A DNA stretch of 64,000 nucleotides from Bretschneidera sinensis. Its lineage: Eukaryota > Streptophyta > Magnoliopsida > Brassicales > Akaniaceae. Each line of letters starts with the position of its first letter. Position 1 is the stretch's first letter. The notes under the pieces were generated by a model. It worked only from the letters and a program-made list of their open reading frames with translations. It searched no databases and was not told where the DNA came from. A program made the translations under genes and the position numbers. The DNA lies in assembly GCA_023935145.1 (NCBI GenBank), contig CM043701.1, forward strand, positions 67,952,317 to 68,016,316, given 5' to 3'. Shown piece by piece: positions 42,471 to 55,912 of the stretch.

Positions 42471-43782
42471 TGTTCGGTACTTTTATCTATATTATATTTT
42501 ACTGCTTTCTAGTTTAGTTTCTTTTGTTTTGCTTTATTTGCTTTTACGTTTTGTTTTGTATGATGCAGGTTTACCTACACTACGTTATTGGCATTCCTCT
42601 CTCCTGTCGGTATGATTTTCATATTCTGGTTAGGGGTGGTAGCATATGAATGCTTGTTATATATTGTTTTATGTGAAACTATCATGGCATGTTTATGAGA
42701 TTTCGCGATTTTGTGAACTGCTGATGCATGATTACAACTCTGTTTTCATCAAGGTCCAATGACACTATCTTGATTAACACTGACTGTTTTCTGGAAACTT
42801 ATTTATGTGCACATACTAATCTTTGTGGATTGTTTAGAGAGTGATGCATATAATCTTTGGTTTTTAACCATGTTTGAAGCATATTTGTTTTGGTTGAGTG
42901 GAGAGTCTGAGAAAACTAGCATTTTAAACTTTTATTGCTTACTTGAATTGGTTTTATCACTATTCGAGATGCTTTGTTTGGCTTACCTCACATGTGAAGA
43001 AATGATTTGGTTAGTCGTCGAAGCCTTCGAATCCATCATTGACATTTGCGCAGAGTTTTGATCGTCAACAATACCTTGGGAATGATTCTTCTTCCATCAG
43101 TTTATTTATTTATATTGTAATTCTCTAAAAGAAAAAAAAAGAAAAGAATAAAAAAGAATAAAAAGAAGAAGAAGAAGAAGAATAAAACAGTTTTTGTATA
43201 CTTCAGCTTTTAGTTTTTATTCGAAAGAAGGAAGATTCAACAATTTAAGGAAGATAAGTTGTCGCACCACACTTAGAAGAAAGGACCTTCAACACCAAGG
43301 CTTATTGATTAACCATTGAAATTTCGAGGCATTATATTGGTAAGTCGGATAAAGTGTTTTGAACTGTGTGATTAGCCTCTCTTGTTGTCGATTCTTATTC
43401 ACTTGCTTGTCCTAAATTGCTTGACCCTTTCACTGAGTGATTTTATCCATTTTCCAACTCCATGAGTAAATACCTTACCTGTTTCAGTTGATAAACATTT
43501 TACCTGTGAGGATAATGGAGTTGAGGCTTTTTTCTTAGTTGAATTCAAAGTTTTATGCATCATTGGTTTATGGTAAGAAGGTTTAGGCTTAGTGCACACA
43601 CTCACAGTTTCTCAGAAGATATGATTTGAAAATCTGCATCTGTGAGCTTTGGCCAACGTTTGTTTGAAGGCTAGACAGTTCTGCAAAATTCTCGGATAAA
43701 CAACATTCATACTAAGTTACTTTTAATGCATTATTGTTTCGCTTGTATCACTGGGTACTAGCAATGAGCTGGTTGGGGGTTG
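42471..43782 (+). other. Element A 3' untranslated region and PPT
   Basis: About 1.3 kb of AT-rich non-coding sequence. It lacks the 40-bp block and hairpin modules of elements B to E. An A/G-rich tract occupies 43125-43190. The polypurine tract GGTTGGGGGTTG (43771-43782) directly precedes the LTR. Confidence 0.72.
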
Positions 43783-44729
43783 TGATTAGGGCATGAAATT
43801 ACACTTTAGATAGAGTTAATTATATGCATTTGTTCAGATTATTTTTTATTATTCATTGAATTCTTGACAAGTGTGGTCCTTTGGAGAATTCTTTGTTTTA
43901 GTTTGTTTTGTAGATTAAAAAAACAAAAAAGCCTTAAAAAAATTATATAAAATATGTTAGAAAGAATCCACAATATTCGAAACAGTTCAGAGCAGCAGAA
44001 CCAGACCTGGACAGCAGCAGATCCGGACTAGTTCAGAGCAGCAGAACTAGGCCAGGACAGCAGCATATCTGGACCAATTCAGAGCAGCAGAATCGGGCCT
44101 GGACAGCAGTAGATCTGGACCAGTTTTGAGCTGTTCCCTTTATTTAAGATGAAGTTGATGTTTTTGTGTGACAGACAATTATATTTTCTTCTTCCATAGA
44201 TTTATTAACTCTGGTGATTGTTGTTCTTTTTCTCTATATAAGTTCAATCATGCTTCTCTTATGTGGGGAATTTAGGATGCAATTCATTTTGGTAGATTAA
44301 TTATGTATGATTGTCCTTTACTGCGTTATTGTCTCCAGATATATTGTCGATTTAGGATACCATGTATGATCGATCGTTTCATTACTTGTAAAAAACAAGA
44401 AAGAGATTTCTCATAATAATTTTATAAAAGAATATTTTTGGTGCTTTCACTATTACTTTCCAATTACACATTTGGGATGTGAAACGCGTAGTTGAGTTAT
44501 AATTACTAAATTGAACAAGTTGAAGCTGTGAAATCTAGAAGGGATTCTTGGACCCTTGTGTTTCTCATTATTGATTTTCTTTCACTAAATTTAATTGCTT
44601 CATTTAATTCTCAACATTTTCTTAATATTAATTTTTAATTTTGTTTCCATTATTTTTTGCTTGAGACTTTGATTGTAGAACGTTCTCTTCGTGGAATCGA
44701 CACCCCATTCTATACTTTGATTGTTAACA
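43783..44729 (+). repeat. Element A 3' LTR
   Basis: TGATTAGGGC to TTGTTAACA, 947 bp. U3 carries three 46-bp tandem repeats (43985-44122). The TATA box CTATATAAG is at 44234, and GTGGAATCGACACCCCA is near 44692. The next bases are Tat-like pol of element J. The partner LTR lies outside the window, so the target duplication (44730-44734, TTGAA) cannot be checked. Confidence 0.85.
43985..44122 (+). repeat. Three 46-bp tandem repeats in A LTR U3
   Basis: Units start at 43985, 44031 and 44077. Each contains TTCAGAGCAGCAGAA and GGACAGCAG, and they differ at a handful of bases. They lie about 110 bp upstream of the TATA box. Confidence 0.85.
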
Positions 44730-46448
44730 TTGAAAGCAGAGAAGGACATTAGGATGCCATCCGGAAGTTCTTTGATAGAATATAAAAGTACAAGCTGCTG
44801 TTGAATCCTAGCGTATTTGGAGTCACTGCCACTAATTTTCTGGGCTCCATGGTTAGTGAGAGGGGAATCGAGGTAGATTAGAAGAAGGTATCTGCAATTC
44901 TAGAAATGTCAATGCCAAAGACAGAGAAAGAGGTTAGAGATTTTTGGGAACAAGTCAACATATCAGTAGGATCATTACTAAGCTTGACCTAACTTGCGAC
45001 CCCATTTTTAAACTACTTAGAAAAGACCAACTAATGGTATGGAATGAACAATATCAAGAGGTCTTTAAAAAGATCAAATACTATCTAAAGAACCCTTAAG
45101 TGTTGGTCCCATTAAAGTATGATGCTCCACTTCTTCTATACTTGTTCAAGAAGATGAAGAAAGAAAAGAAAGAGCTTTCTACTACCTCAGTAAGAAGCTT
45201 GTCGCTTACGAGTTAAAGTACTCTTAGATAGAAAAGACTTATCAACCTTAGTTTGGTCTGCCAAGAAACTTTAGCACTACATTTAGTCATTCTCAGTGAA
45301 AGTTATCTTTTGCTTGGATCGGCTAAAGCATCTGTTTAAGGTCTTGGCTTTAAGCGAAAGGATGATCAAATGGAAGGTCATTTTTTCCTAGTTTTATCTT
45401 CAGTACATGACTTAGAACTTAGTCAAAAGGAGGGTACTTTCATATTTTTTGGTAGTTTTCCCTTAAGGAAAGAAAGAGATTGAAGAATTCAACTTCTTGG
45501 ATAGAGAAATTCTGAAAATGTATAACTCTTAGTGGAAGGTGTACTTCAATAGGGTGGTTAATCAGAAAGGTAGCAGAATCGAGGTAGTGTTAGTTTCTAT
45601 AAAAGGAATTGTCACTACCTTATTAATTCGCCAGAATTTTGAATCCATCAATAATGTGATGGAATACGAAGCTTGTATCGCTGGTCTAGAAGCACTCATT
45701 GAGATTGGGGCAACAAAGGTCACAATATATGGAGATTCCTCCTTAGTCATTTTTCAATCTCGCAAAGAATTGAAAACTAAAGATGAGACAATAAAGCATT
45801 ATCAAAGTCACCTTGAGAATCTGGTTTAGTGCTTCGATAGGGTAACCTTCATTTATCTACCATGGGCCTAAAATCAGCTCGTCGATGCACTGGCTGCTCT
45901 AGCTTCAATGTTGGAAATTCTTAAAAGGGTTGAGGTAATCCCATTAGTGGTCGAGCAAAAGGATGAACTAGCTTAGCACAGCTATCGAGATCTAAGCTCG
46001 ATCATCTGATGCTTTACCTTAGAATAATGATATCCAAAATTTCCTATAAAAGGGAGAATGGCCCGCCAATAGTGAAAAAGGAGACAAGCGAGCGATACAG
46101 TAACTAACCTCCCAGTTTGTCATTTATGGCAATAGATTTTATAAAAGATCATTTAGTGGGATCTAATTGCTCTGTATAGATTAGAACACTACTGATCGAA
46201 TCATGATTGAAGAGCATGAAGGTACTAGAAGTCCGCACATGAATGGAAGAATGTTGGCAAGAAAGATCCTTTGCTTGGGTTATTACTGGATCAACATGGC
46301 AATCTACAACAATTGCCACCCTAAGAGCTATTTCGCATAACCACAACCTAGCCTTTCGTTACTTAGCACATAGATGTGATTGGTAAAATATCTGCCAAGG
46401 CTTCTAGTGGTAAAAAATTGATGTCTTCTTTAACTTAGTAAAATCCTT
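44730..46448 (+). pseudogene. Element J: Tat-like Ty3 pol remnant
   Basis: Heavily decayed pol of a Tat/Ogre-type element. The RT C-terminus is at about 44830-45120 (PFKLLRK-type thumb: FKLLRKDQLMVWNEQYQEVF near 45010). A first RNase H is at about 45120-45480, with many stops. The frame 45539-45829 matches the additional archaeal-type RNase H of this lineage (VMEYEACIAGLEALIEIGA near 45655; IYGDSSLVI near 45725), though the first Asp of the usual YFDG is Asn. Integrase traces run to about 46440 (MAIDFIKDH-like near 46130). It is the host sequence for element A on the left and chromovirus F on the right; its other parts lie outside the window. Confidence 0.72.
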
Positions 46449-46638
46449 GATTTCGAGTATAAGCTTAAACTCCAAGAATGTTACAAGATTTGTAACCAAA
46501 AGAATGAAGAAAATTTCTAGATTTTTAATTGAATGAATTTGTCCTATCACTACAAGTCATATTTATACTGGTTATGGACTACTTAGCTAGTTAATTTGGT
46601 AGTTACATAAGTTGTTAACATTTGTTTTGACACTAACA

Positions 46639-49600
46639 GATTCTAATAGCTTTGTAACTAACTTTTCTTAAATCATTCCCTTGTTTAGTTTTCCAACTGT
46701 TATGGCTATAATCTTTGGAGCCTTATTAATCTTATAGACTTGATAATAGTTTCTCCTGCATCCTTCTATACTCATGCTGCCTTATTATCTTTTGCTTCAA
46801 CTTTTAAGTCTTACATGTACTTTCTGCTTCCTTTGTTTACAACCGCATCAATATTTCCCCCATTGAAAGAAACATTGTCCTCAAGGTGGGAGTGTGGAAA
46901 GTTCTTCTGAAAATCTGAGGCAATTTCCCATGTGGCCTTTTCTAAGGGAAGACCCTCCCACTAAATCAACCATGGTAGGACCTACTTTCCTTCCTTTCAA
47001 ACTTGTCTCTCCCCTACTATAGCTAGGTGTTTGAAAATTGGATGACCCTCATCAATACATGAAGGTAAAGCACATGGAGAAACTCTTTCCTCCAGTCCTT
47101 TATATCTCTTTAGCAAGGAGATATAATAGACAAGATGGATCTTAGCATCTTATGGCAGCTAGAGTTTGTAAGAAACCTTGTCAATCCATTTGATGATAGG
47201 AAAAGGTCTAAAGAATCTTCTCCCTAGCTTGTTAAAATGTCTAGTATTGGCAAAAATATGTCTATAAGGTTGTAACTTAACTAACACCAAGTCACCAACA
47301 TTAAAGTACTGATTCTATGCTTATCAACTGTAGCTTTCATTTTTTATTGAGCCTTTTGTAGATGGTGCTTAGCTAGATGAATAATTTTAGTTCTATTCCC
47401 CAAGTTTTAATCAATGCTAGCTAGGCCACTTTCTCCACTTGAGTGTGCTGCAATGTTAGGAGGCTTTCTACTAAAAACCACTTCAAAATGAGACAGTGTT
47501 GTAGTGAAATTATGCCCAGCATAAGAACTTAGACCATCTCATAATGCTATCACTCATAAAACACCTTAAGTATTGCTTTAGTGCTCTATTAACTACCTCA
47601 GTTTTCCTATCAATCTTAGGATGGTATACACTACTCGTATTCAAAAAAATGCCTTGTAGCCTAAATAACTATATCAAGAAGGAACTTATGAACACTGAAT
47701 CCTTGTCTGAGAAAATTGTCTTGGGAAAGTCATGCAATTTATATACCATGTTAACAAAGAGATTAGGCACCTTAGCAGCATTATAATGTTTTGGAAGACA
47801 CCCAAAATGAGAAAATTTTGATTATCTATCAACCATTACCAAAATTAATGTAAAACCATAGGTATGGGGTAAGTGTGTTATGAAGTCCATTGTAATGTCT
47901 TCCCATATCTGTTCAGGTATGGCCAAAGGTTGTAAGAGACTATAAGGAGTATGGTTAATAAGCTTAGTCTATTGGCAAATCAAGAACTTCTGGACAAAGT
48001 TCAGTACTTCCATCCTCATGTGTTTCCAATAGAAACTTATAGATAATCTAACATAAGTTCTTTGAATGCCAGCATATCCTCCTACAAAGGAAGCATGATA
48101 CTCTTGTAATAAATTGTTCTTAGCTGTATATTGAGGGCTGGGATACAGCTTTCCCCTATAATAAATCAATCTATTTGTCATTGCCCATTCAAGGTATTTA
48201 GTACACTTATTGGCAATAGCAAATGCTATCTCTACTAACTCATAAAATTGAGTGTTCTCTAGTTTTAAGGTTTCTAAAAAATCAAAGGAGGGTTGTGAGA
48301 GAGAAAGATAAGATACCTTGTCCTTATTATCCTAATGCATCCTTGATAAGCAATCGACAACTACATTGTTTTTGCCTAGTTTGTAAACAATTTGGAATCT
48401 GAATCCCAATAAGTTCCTTAAGAACACTTGCTGCTCTGGTGTTTGAATTGTGTGATCTATGAGTCCCTTGAGATTTATTTTATCTATGTGGATAAGAAAG
48501 TTAGACCTAAGTAAGGATTGTCTCCAATGTTGCACAACTATAGTAATATCAAGCATTTCTCTAATTTAAGTGGAGGCTAGTTATAATGAAAAGCACAACT
48601 TCTTACTAAAGAATGTTAGAGGATGGACTTGTTATAAAAGTACAACTCCAATACCATATCCAAATGCATCAGTTTCTAGAACAAAAGTTTTAGTGAAATC
48701 TAGTAAGGCTAGGATTGGAGCTGTAGTCATTGCAATCTTCAAGTCTTGAAAGGCTTTAACTGCACACTCACTCCATTGAAAACTATCTTTCTTGAGAAGA
48801 TCAGTTAATGGTGAGACAATGGTAGCATATCCTCTCACAAACTTCCTGTAATATCTAGTGAGGCCTAGAAAGCCTCTCAACTATTTCACAATTGTTGATG
48901 TAGGCCAATATAACATAGTAGAGATCTTGTGAGGATTTGGTGCCACACCATCCATAGAGGTTATGTGGCCAAGGTAATCAATGGAAGATGTTCTAAAGTT
49001 GTACTTCGACAATTTAGAATATATAGAAGCTTATTGTAAACAAATCAACACAAGTTTCAAGTGTTCTAGACGTGCCTCATTGGAGTGATTATATACTAAA
49101 ATGTCATAAAAAGAAGACTATGAAAATTTTTTTTAGATAAGCTTCAAAGACTTGGTTCATTGCAACTTGGAAAGAAGAGGGAGCATTTGTTAAACCAAAA
49201 GGCATGACTAGGAACTTATAATGTCCATAATGAGTTCTAAATGATGTTTTTTCAATGTTATCAAGATGCATTCTGATTTGATGATATCCAGCTCTTAAAT
49301 CTAGATTTAAGAAGACCTTAGTATTATGTAACTCAAAAATTAGTTTATCCACTGTAGGAATAGGAAAAACTATCCTTAACAATTACTGCATTTAAACCTT
49401 TATAGTCCACACAAAACATTCAAGTTCCATCTTTCTTTTTTACTAGCAACACAGGTGAGCTATATGGTCTTGTGTTGTGTTGAATGACTCTCATTTGTAA
49501 CATGTCTTTGACCAATTTCTTTACTTCTGTTTTTTTTTAAAATGGGGGTACATATGAGGCTTTATATTGACAGGAGATGAGCCAAGTAACAACTGGATCT

Positions 49601-50295
49601 TGTTATATATTCTTTTTATTGGAGGTAAGATAGTAGGTTCATCAAATAATACTTTAAACTCTTTTAGTATTTCTTGAATTTGAGGATCAATGGTTGTTTT
49701 GAAAGCCATAGACCCATGTCTTGATTGTTGAGGGTTAGACAAAGACATTAACATGAAGCAAGAAGATAAAGATTCAGTAATTTCCATTTTATTAAGCTTG
49801 CTAGACCCCACCATATTACATTCTAGTCTTTGTTGGCCTTGCAACAACACTGGTTTTCCATCCGATACAAATTCCATGGTTAAAGTCCTATAGTCAGTAG
49901 TAATAGAACCTAAATCTTGTAATCATTAGACTCGACACACGGTATTTATTCCTTGTACAGGTATGATGAAGAAATCAATACTAAACTTATGGTCTTGCAA
50001 CCATATTTCTACTGCAGTACACATACCAATACAAGACAAGTACTCTCCATTGCCTACTTGTACTTTGGAATGGTTGGAAATGGTAATAGTTAATTTTAAG
50101 AAGTGTGCAATCCTTTCTTGGATGAAATTGAGTGTACTACCTCCATCAATTTGTACTTATAATATTTGACCCTTATCTTTCCTTGTAATCTCAATGTTTG
50201 AGGAGATATATGGCCCATCAATGCATGAAAACTAATAACAAGACTAGGACCATTACTTGTAATCCAATCTTTTGAGTTGTAGACTTATCTAGTAT
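46639..50295 (-). pseudogene. Element F: chromovirus pol (Ty3 with chromodomain)
   Basis: Minus-strand pol. Protease remnant is at about 50240-49890 (DGGST in place of D-S/T-G). RT is at about 49530-48900, with FRTHYGHYKFLVMPFGLTNAP near 49200; the catalytic FxDD region is damaged near 49110. RT thumb and RNase H are at 48880-48340 ([16 protein letters not shown]). Integrase HHCC is at about 48110-47960, and the core at about 47930-47560 keeps DFITHLP, FSDKDSVF and a Glu. The chromodomain is at about 46990-46850 (WEGLPLEKATWE, FPHSHLEDNV). Many stops. Gag is missing because element G interrupts at 50295. A possible short 3' LTR (46449-46638, TGATTTCG to CACTAACA, with a TATA-like TATAAATA) follows, but I see no clear polypurine tract, so that boundary is weak. 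Confidence 0.75.
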
Positions 50296-52358
50296 TGTAA
50301 CGACCTATCCCGGTTTGGCCACTCCTGAGATGGTGTCATCATATTTTAAAAATTCCAGCACGACACATATATGCAACACTAAAAAATTTATCGACTGCAT
50401 TATTTACATCAATCCTCAACCTTTAACAGGGGAGATACATCACTCAGATCTCAACTTAAACATTGTATACAACATAATATGCATGAATATTTACAAATAT
50501 ATTTTTTTTCTCATTAATCTGAGGATGTTGACCACGTGGCTTACAGATAATAAATTTGTCTGAATCTCAGCTCACCAACTATCTGTCTTACCTGCTGCCT
50601 GAAATCATTTAATATTGAGGGATGAGCTTCAAAAGCTTAGCGAATTAAATTTACTAGAAGTATTCAATTTGTATAAATAATATTTTTATATTTAATCATT
50701 TATATCTTATATAACTTGATAATAGAATTCTACTATCACTGCACATATCATAAGTCTCATTCTTTATCAATCTCTTCTTCTTATATATTTGTTCACCTTA
50801 AGTCCATCAATTATTTTATAATTACCTCGTTATGAGGTTCACAACATATAGTCTACCATTTAGATAGTTCTTATCATATTATACTTTTATGTTTCTTTCT
50901 CACCGTAATTGTCTCTCTGTGAGACTCATTCATCTATAAATAAATTTAAGATAACAAAACAACACTTCAGCATTTCAGTAATAAAATTAATATTTAAAAC
51001 AGATGCAATACATGAATTATTATTAGGGAACGTCTTTCCACATGTCAACATGTTTTTATCTTAGACCGGACCTCTCCTGGTTCTTTTATTTCTAGCATAT
51101 ACTAGCTGTCACGGTTTTCATTTATTTCTAGCATAGACCGGCTATCACGGTTTTCATTTATTTCCAGCATATACCAGCTGTCACAGTTTTCATTTATTTC
51201 CAACATATACTGGCTGTCACGTTTTTTTATTTAGATCGGCCCCTTCTCAGTTCTTTTATTTCATGCATATGCATATGAACAATAATATAAAAATAAGCAT
51301 GTATTCAGACATTTAATTTAGTTATCATTCATTTTCTCAAATTGCTATTTGATCAATTTCACTCATTTCTTCTCCTCATATATCACATCAATTTATCAAC
51401 CATAGCTCGACAAGATCCACTAAATTTCCTCTCCTCATAAATCATATCAAATCATTAGCCATATCTCATCAAGAATTTCCCTAATTGCCTTTATTATTAA
51501 ATTGACTCATTATTCCAAGAATATTACTTCTCATATAATGATTTTCTACACATCAATTATTCCTATCAACCAATTTATATCTACCACCAAATCATAAGTT
51601 CATAATTTATTCAAAAATTTTCACTATATATTTCATATTTATCTTGATGACTTAAAGTAAATCTAACTCACCACATAACACTTAAAGCAACCTATGGATC
51701 ACCTTCTTGCCTTTTCTGCTTCTCTTAGTAATTTTTCCTAGTTTCTGATCGTCAACACCTGACATAATATTCATATTAAATTCTAATTTATTCTTTAATT
51801 ATTCCATAATTTACACCCTTTGAAAATTCCCACATTAAATTCCAGGAATTTCATATATGCTAAATTTCAAAAATAAACTTCACATTATTATCTTCTGTTT
51901 TTCTTAGAGCTTCCCATGACTCTCTATAAAATTCTTCCATAAATCCCTTCAAAATTTTATTCTTTCAATCTTTCTTTTGGTCCCCATGTGTTCAAAGAAA
52001 TAGAGTAATTTAGATTTGAGATTGAAGAAAAGCAAACAAGATTTGGTAAATTAATAAAACAATTCAATATAAATAAATATTGAAATTTACGCGGCACCGC
52101 ACCGCTTTACACCGTTTAAATTTCAAGAGCTGCAGAACATGCAGCAACCTTAAATTGCTGAAGCAACACCTGGAGTCCAGGTGTTGCAAGCTGCTTTTCA
52201 TTTTCATTTTCTTTTTCTTTTTCCTTACAGTCCACACTTCCTTTTTTTAAGAATTGTTTTATAAAGATTAAATCTTTCGAATATATGTATTATTTTAATT
52301 CCATGTCATATTTATTAAATAACTTCTTTACCCTTTCTATACGAATATGGGTATTACA
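50296..52358 (-). repeat. Element G 3' LTR (Tekay/Del-type chromovirus)
   Basis: On the minus strand TGTAATACCC (52358) to GGTCGTTACA (50296), 2063 bp. Sequence AGTAT at 50291-50295 is the candidate target duplication; the other end is outside the window. Near 51080-51240 there are four diverged copies of a 50-60-bp unit with TATACCAGCTGTCACGGTTT. The long LTR and terminal sequence fit the Tekay/Del group. Confidence 0.85.
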
Positions 52359-52374
52359 ATTCTACCCACCTTAC
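52359..52374 (-). promoter_or_regulatory. Element G polypurine tract
   Basis: Minus strand TAAGGTGGGTAGAAT, immediately before the LTR, in the context GGACAAAATTTTTG typical of Tekay/Del elements. Confidence 0.8.
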
Positions 52375-52379
52375 AAAAA

Positions 52380-55300
52380 TTTTGTCCCTGAAATTTCTTT
52401 ACCTAATTCATGAAAGAGTTGGGAGTATTCTTTTCTCATTCTTGCTTCATGCTCAGTGATTTCTTTGACATCTTTGTTCCACCATAATATTTGAATCAAA
52501 GGAATGACTTTATTGCGTAAGACTTATTCCTTTCTAGAATCTTCCTGAAGTTTTATCGCCTGATTCGAGATACTATGGGATTCATCTTGTAAGTACTTTT
52601 TCAAAAGTCACACATGAAACACATTATGTAATTGTTTTAACTCTGGAGGCAAATCCAATCTATATGCTACTGATGCAACTCTCTCATTCACCTCATATGG
52701 CCCCACAAATCTTGGGCTCAACTTTCTTTTCTTTTAAACCTCAACACGCCCTTCCACAGAGATCTCTTCACAAATACCCAATCACCAACTTGAAACTCGA
52801 GAGGTCGTCTTCTATTATCAGCATATCCCTTATGTCTGTTCTGTGCTGCTCTAAGGTTCTCTCTAACCAGTTTGATCCACTCAGTAGTCAAATCTATCAT
52901 TTCTGAACCAAATATCTTTCTCTCTCCTAATTCTTCCAAGCATACTGAAGTTCTACACCTCCTACCATATAAAGCTTCAAATGGTACCATCCTAATACTA
53001 GTTTGATACTGATTATTATACGCAAACTCGATCAAAGGCAAATAAGCATCCCATCTCACTAAGAAACTCAATACACTTTCCCTCAGCATATCTTCTAGTA
53101 TTCCGATGATTCTCTCCGTCTACCTATCAGTTTATGGATGAAAAGCTGTACTAAACTGTAATTGCGTACCTATAGCTTCTTGGAAACCTCTCCAAAATCT
53201 AGAATCTCTATCTGATAGAATACTCAAGGGTACTCCTTTAATCTTACAATCTCTGCTACACACAATTCAGCCAACTTTTTAGGACTCCAGGTAGTTTTAA
53301 TAGGAAAAAAATGTGAAGACTTAGAAAGTCTATCTACTATAACCCACACAATGTCATGTCCTCTCTGGGTACGGGGAAAACCAGAGACAAAATCAATACT
53401 CACATTTTCCATGGCCACTCAGGTACTAGAAGAGGTTATAAACATGCTGGATGTCTATTCTCCGACTTCACCTGTTGACAAGTCAGACATCTACAAATAT
53501 GTTCCACTACATCCTTCTTCATCCTTGACCACCAATAATTTTGTCTCAATCCCCTGTAAATCTTATTATTTCCTGGATTCATGGAATATACAAAATCATG
53601 AGCCTGCTTTAGTATCTCATTTCTTATCTCCACATCATTGGGAATGCAAACTCGATGCCTTAATACCATCATACCATATTCTCTAATTCTAAACTTAGTT
53701 GACTTCCTACTCAATACTTCCCGTCTGATCTTCTTAATCTCTTCATCTCTACCCTGCATCTGTAATAAACGATCAATAATAGAAGATTGTACCACCATAT
53801 TTTCCATCAATACTCCTTTATCATTGACACCAAATTGAATCCTCATTCTTCTTAATTCTATCATTAAGCTAGTATTATGAATCCCAATAGCAGCTAATCT
53901 CCCTGTAGCCTTTCTACTCAATGCATCAGCTACTACATTAGCTTTTCTTTGATGATAATGAATGGTATAGTCATAATCACTAATAAACTCCATCCACCTC
54001 CTCTGCCGCAAATTCAACTCCTTCTGGGTCGATAAATGCGTCAAGCTTTTATGATCAGCAAAAATTTCACAATTGGCTCCATATAGATGATGTCTCCAAA
54101 TCTTCAAAGTAAAAACTATGGCAGCCAATTCTAAATCATGGGTTGGGTACTTCCTCTCATGGTTCTTACATTACCTAGATGCATAAGCTATAACTCTCCC
54201 ACATTGCATCAACACACATCCCAATCCCTGATGTGATGCATCACTATATACCACAAATCCTTTATCACCAAAAGGAAGCACTAATACCGAGGCAGTAGTC
54301 AATTTTTCTTTCAACAACTGAAAACTTCTCTCACATTCCTCTTACCACCTAAACTTCACGTCCTTCTTGGTCAATCTAGTCAATGGTCTATCAATCATAG
54401 AATTTTTTTGGATGAATCTCCTATAATAACCAGCCAACCCCAAAAAGCTTCGAACTTCAGTTACACTAGTGGGTCTTTCCCAATTCAACACTGCTTCTAC
54501 TTTCTGTGGGTCAACTATTATTCTCTCTCCCAACACAACATGACCTAAGAAAGATATTTCACTCAACCAAAACTCACACTTAGAGAACTTTGCATATAAT
54601 TTTTCTCTCCTTAGCATTTCCAAAACTATCTCTAAATGTTGTGTATGTTCCTCTGCATTCTTAGAATATACCAGAATATCATCAATAAACAACCTAAAAG
54701 CAGTCTTAGGCACCTCCCCCTCATTTATTTTCAATTGATGATAACCTAATCTCAGGTCTATCTTAGAAAACACCCTAACTCCCTGTAACTGTTCGAACAA
54801 ACCATCTATCCTTGGCAAAGGATATCTATTCTTGATGGTGATCTTATTCAACTGTCTATAATCCATACATAATCTCATTGTCCCATTCTTGTTCTTGACA
54901 AATAATACAGGGGCTCCCCAAGGTGACATACTAGGTCGAATAAATTGTTTATCTAGCAACTCCTGAAGCTGAACTTTCAACTCTCTCAATTCAGTTGGTG
55001 CCATTCTATAAGGTGTTATAGATATGGGTGCTGATCCTGGAATCACCTATATAGAAAACTCAATCTCCCTATTGGGAGGCAAACCAGACAACTCTTCAGG
55101 GAATACATTAGAAAAATCTTTTACTACCAAGATTTCTTCTAACTTCCTACTCTCCTTGCTAGAATCCACCACATATGCCAAATACCCCTCACAACCTTTC
55201 TTCAATCATTTACTAGCAGTTAAGGCAAAAATAAAACAGTTAGCCAGTATCTTACGTTCTCCCTGAAAATTAAACTCTTCTTGTACATGTATCTTGAACA

Positions 55301-55912
55301 CCACATTCTTCTTAAAACAATCTACCCAATAATGATATGCAGATAACCAATTCATACCCATAATTAAATCAAAATCTATCATATCTAAAAGCAATAAATC
55401 AACTTCAAATTCTCTATCAACCATATAAATCACACAACTTCGATAAATTGTCCTGATAATAACCCTATCCCCAGTAGGAATCTCAACAACAATAGCATGC
55501 ATCAAAGGACTAACATTAGCATCAATAGATTTTATATAAACACTGGATGCGAAAGAATAGGTTGCACCAGGATCAATTAATAATCTAGTATGCTTATCAA
55601 GGATAGATACCATACCCATAACAATATCAGGAGTGGCTTGTGCATCCTGTTGGGTCAATGTAAAGACTCTGCTGTCTCTGGACTGTAATTGGCTACCACG
55701 ACCTCTCTCAGCTATTGATCCTTGACCTTTGCTCCACACACTCCCTGATCCATCACCTCTCTCCACCGATTTTCTCCCAGCACTTCCAACGCCTACGTCC
55801 GCAGATTTCCTCACTGGACAATCTGCAGCAACATGTCCTCCTTCACCACATACAAAGCATATCTGTGTAGGGTAATTCTGAGACAGATGCCCCATCTTAT
55901 TACATCTAAAGC
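52380..55912 (-). pseudogene. Element G: gag end, protease, RT, RNase H, integrase, chromodomain
   Basis: Minus-strand polyprotein, well preserved but broken. Zinc knuckles at 55910-55830: the first has Tyr for the last Cys, the second (CFVCGEGGHVAADC) is intact. Protease has LLIDPGATYSF near 55560 (DPGA). RT is at 55046-54342: [20 protein letters not shown] near 54850, [13 protein letters not shown] near 54750. It then jumps in frame from KTAFR to [10 protein letters not shown] near 54690, losing about 40 residues before the catalytic Asp pair. RNase H follows ([10 protein letters not shown] near 54060). Integrase zinc finger ends at [10 protein letters not shown] near 53470, with core DFVSGFPRT near 53400 and the C-terminus to 52718. 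Chromodomain about 52520-52400 (KVIPLIQILW). The gag N-terminus is interrupted by H and I; 27 bases of it survive at 62288-62314. Confidence 0.87.

Noticed and set aside
46449..46638. 190-bp candidate LTR of chromovirus F
   Set aside because: TG...CA ends and a TATA-like box are present, but there is no convincing polypurine tract and no second copy or target duplication in the window; mentioned only as a possibility.
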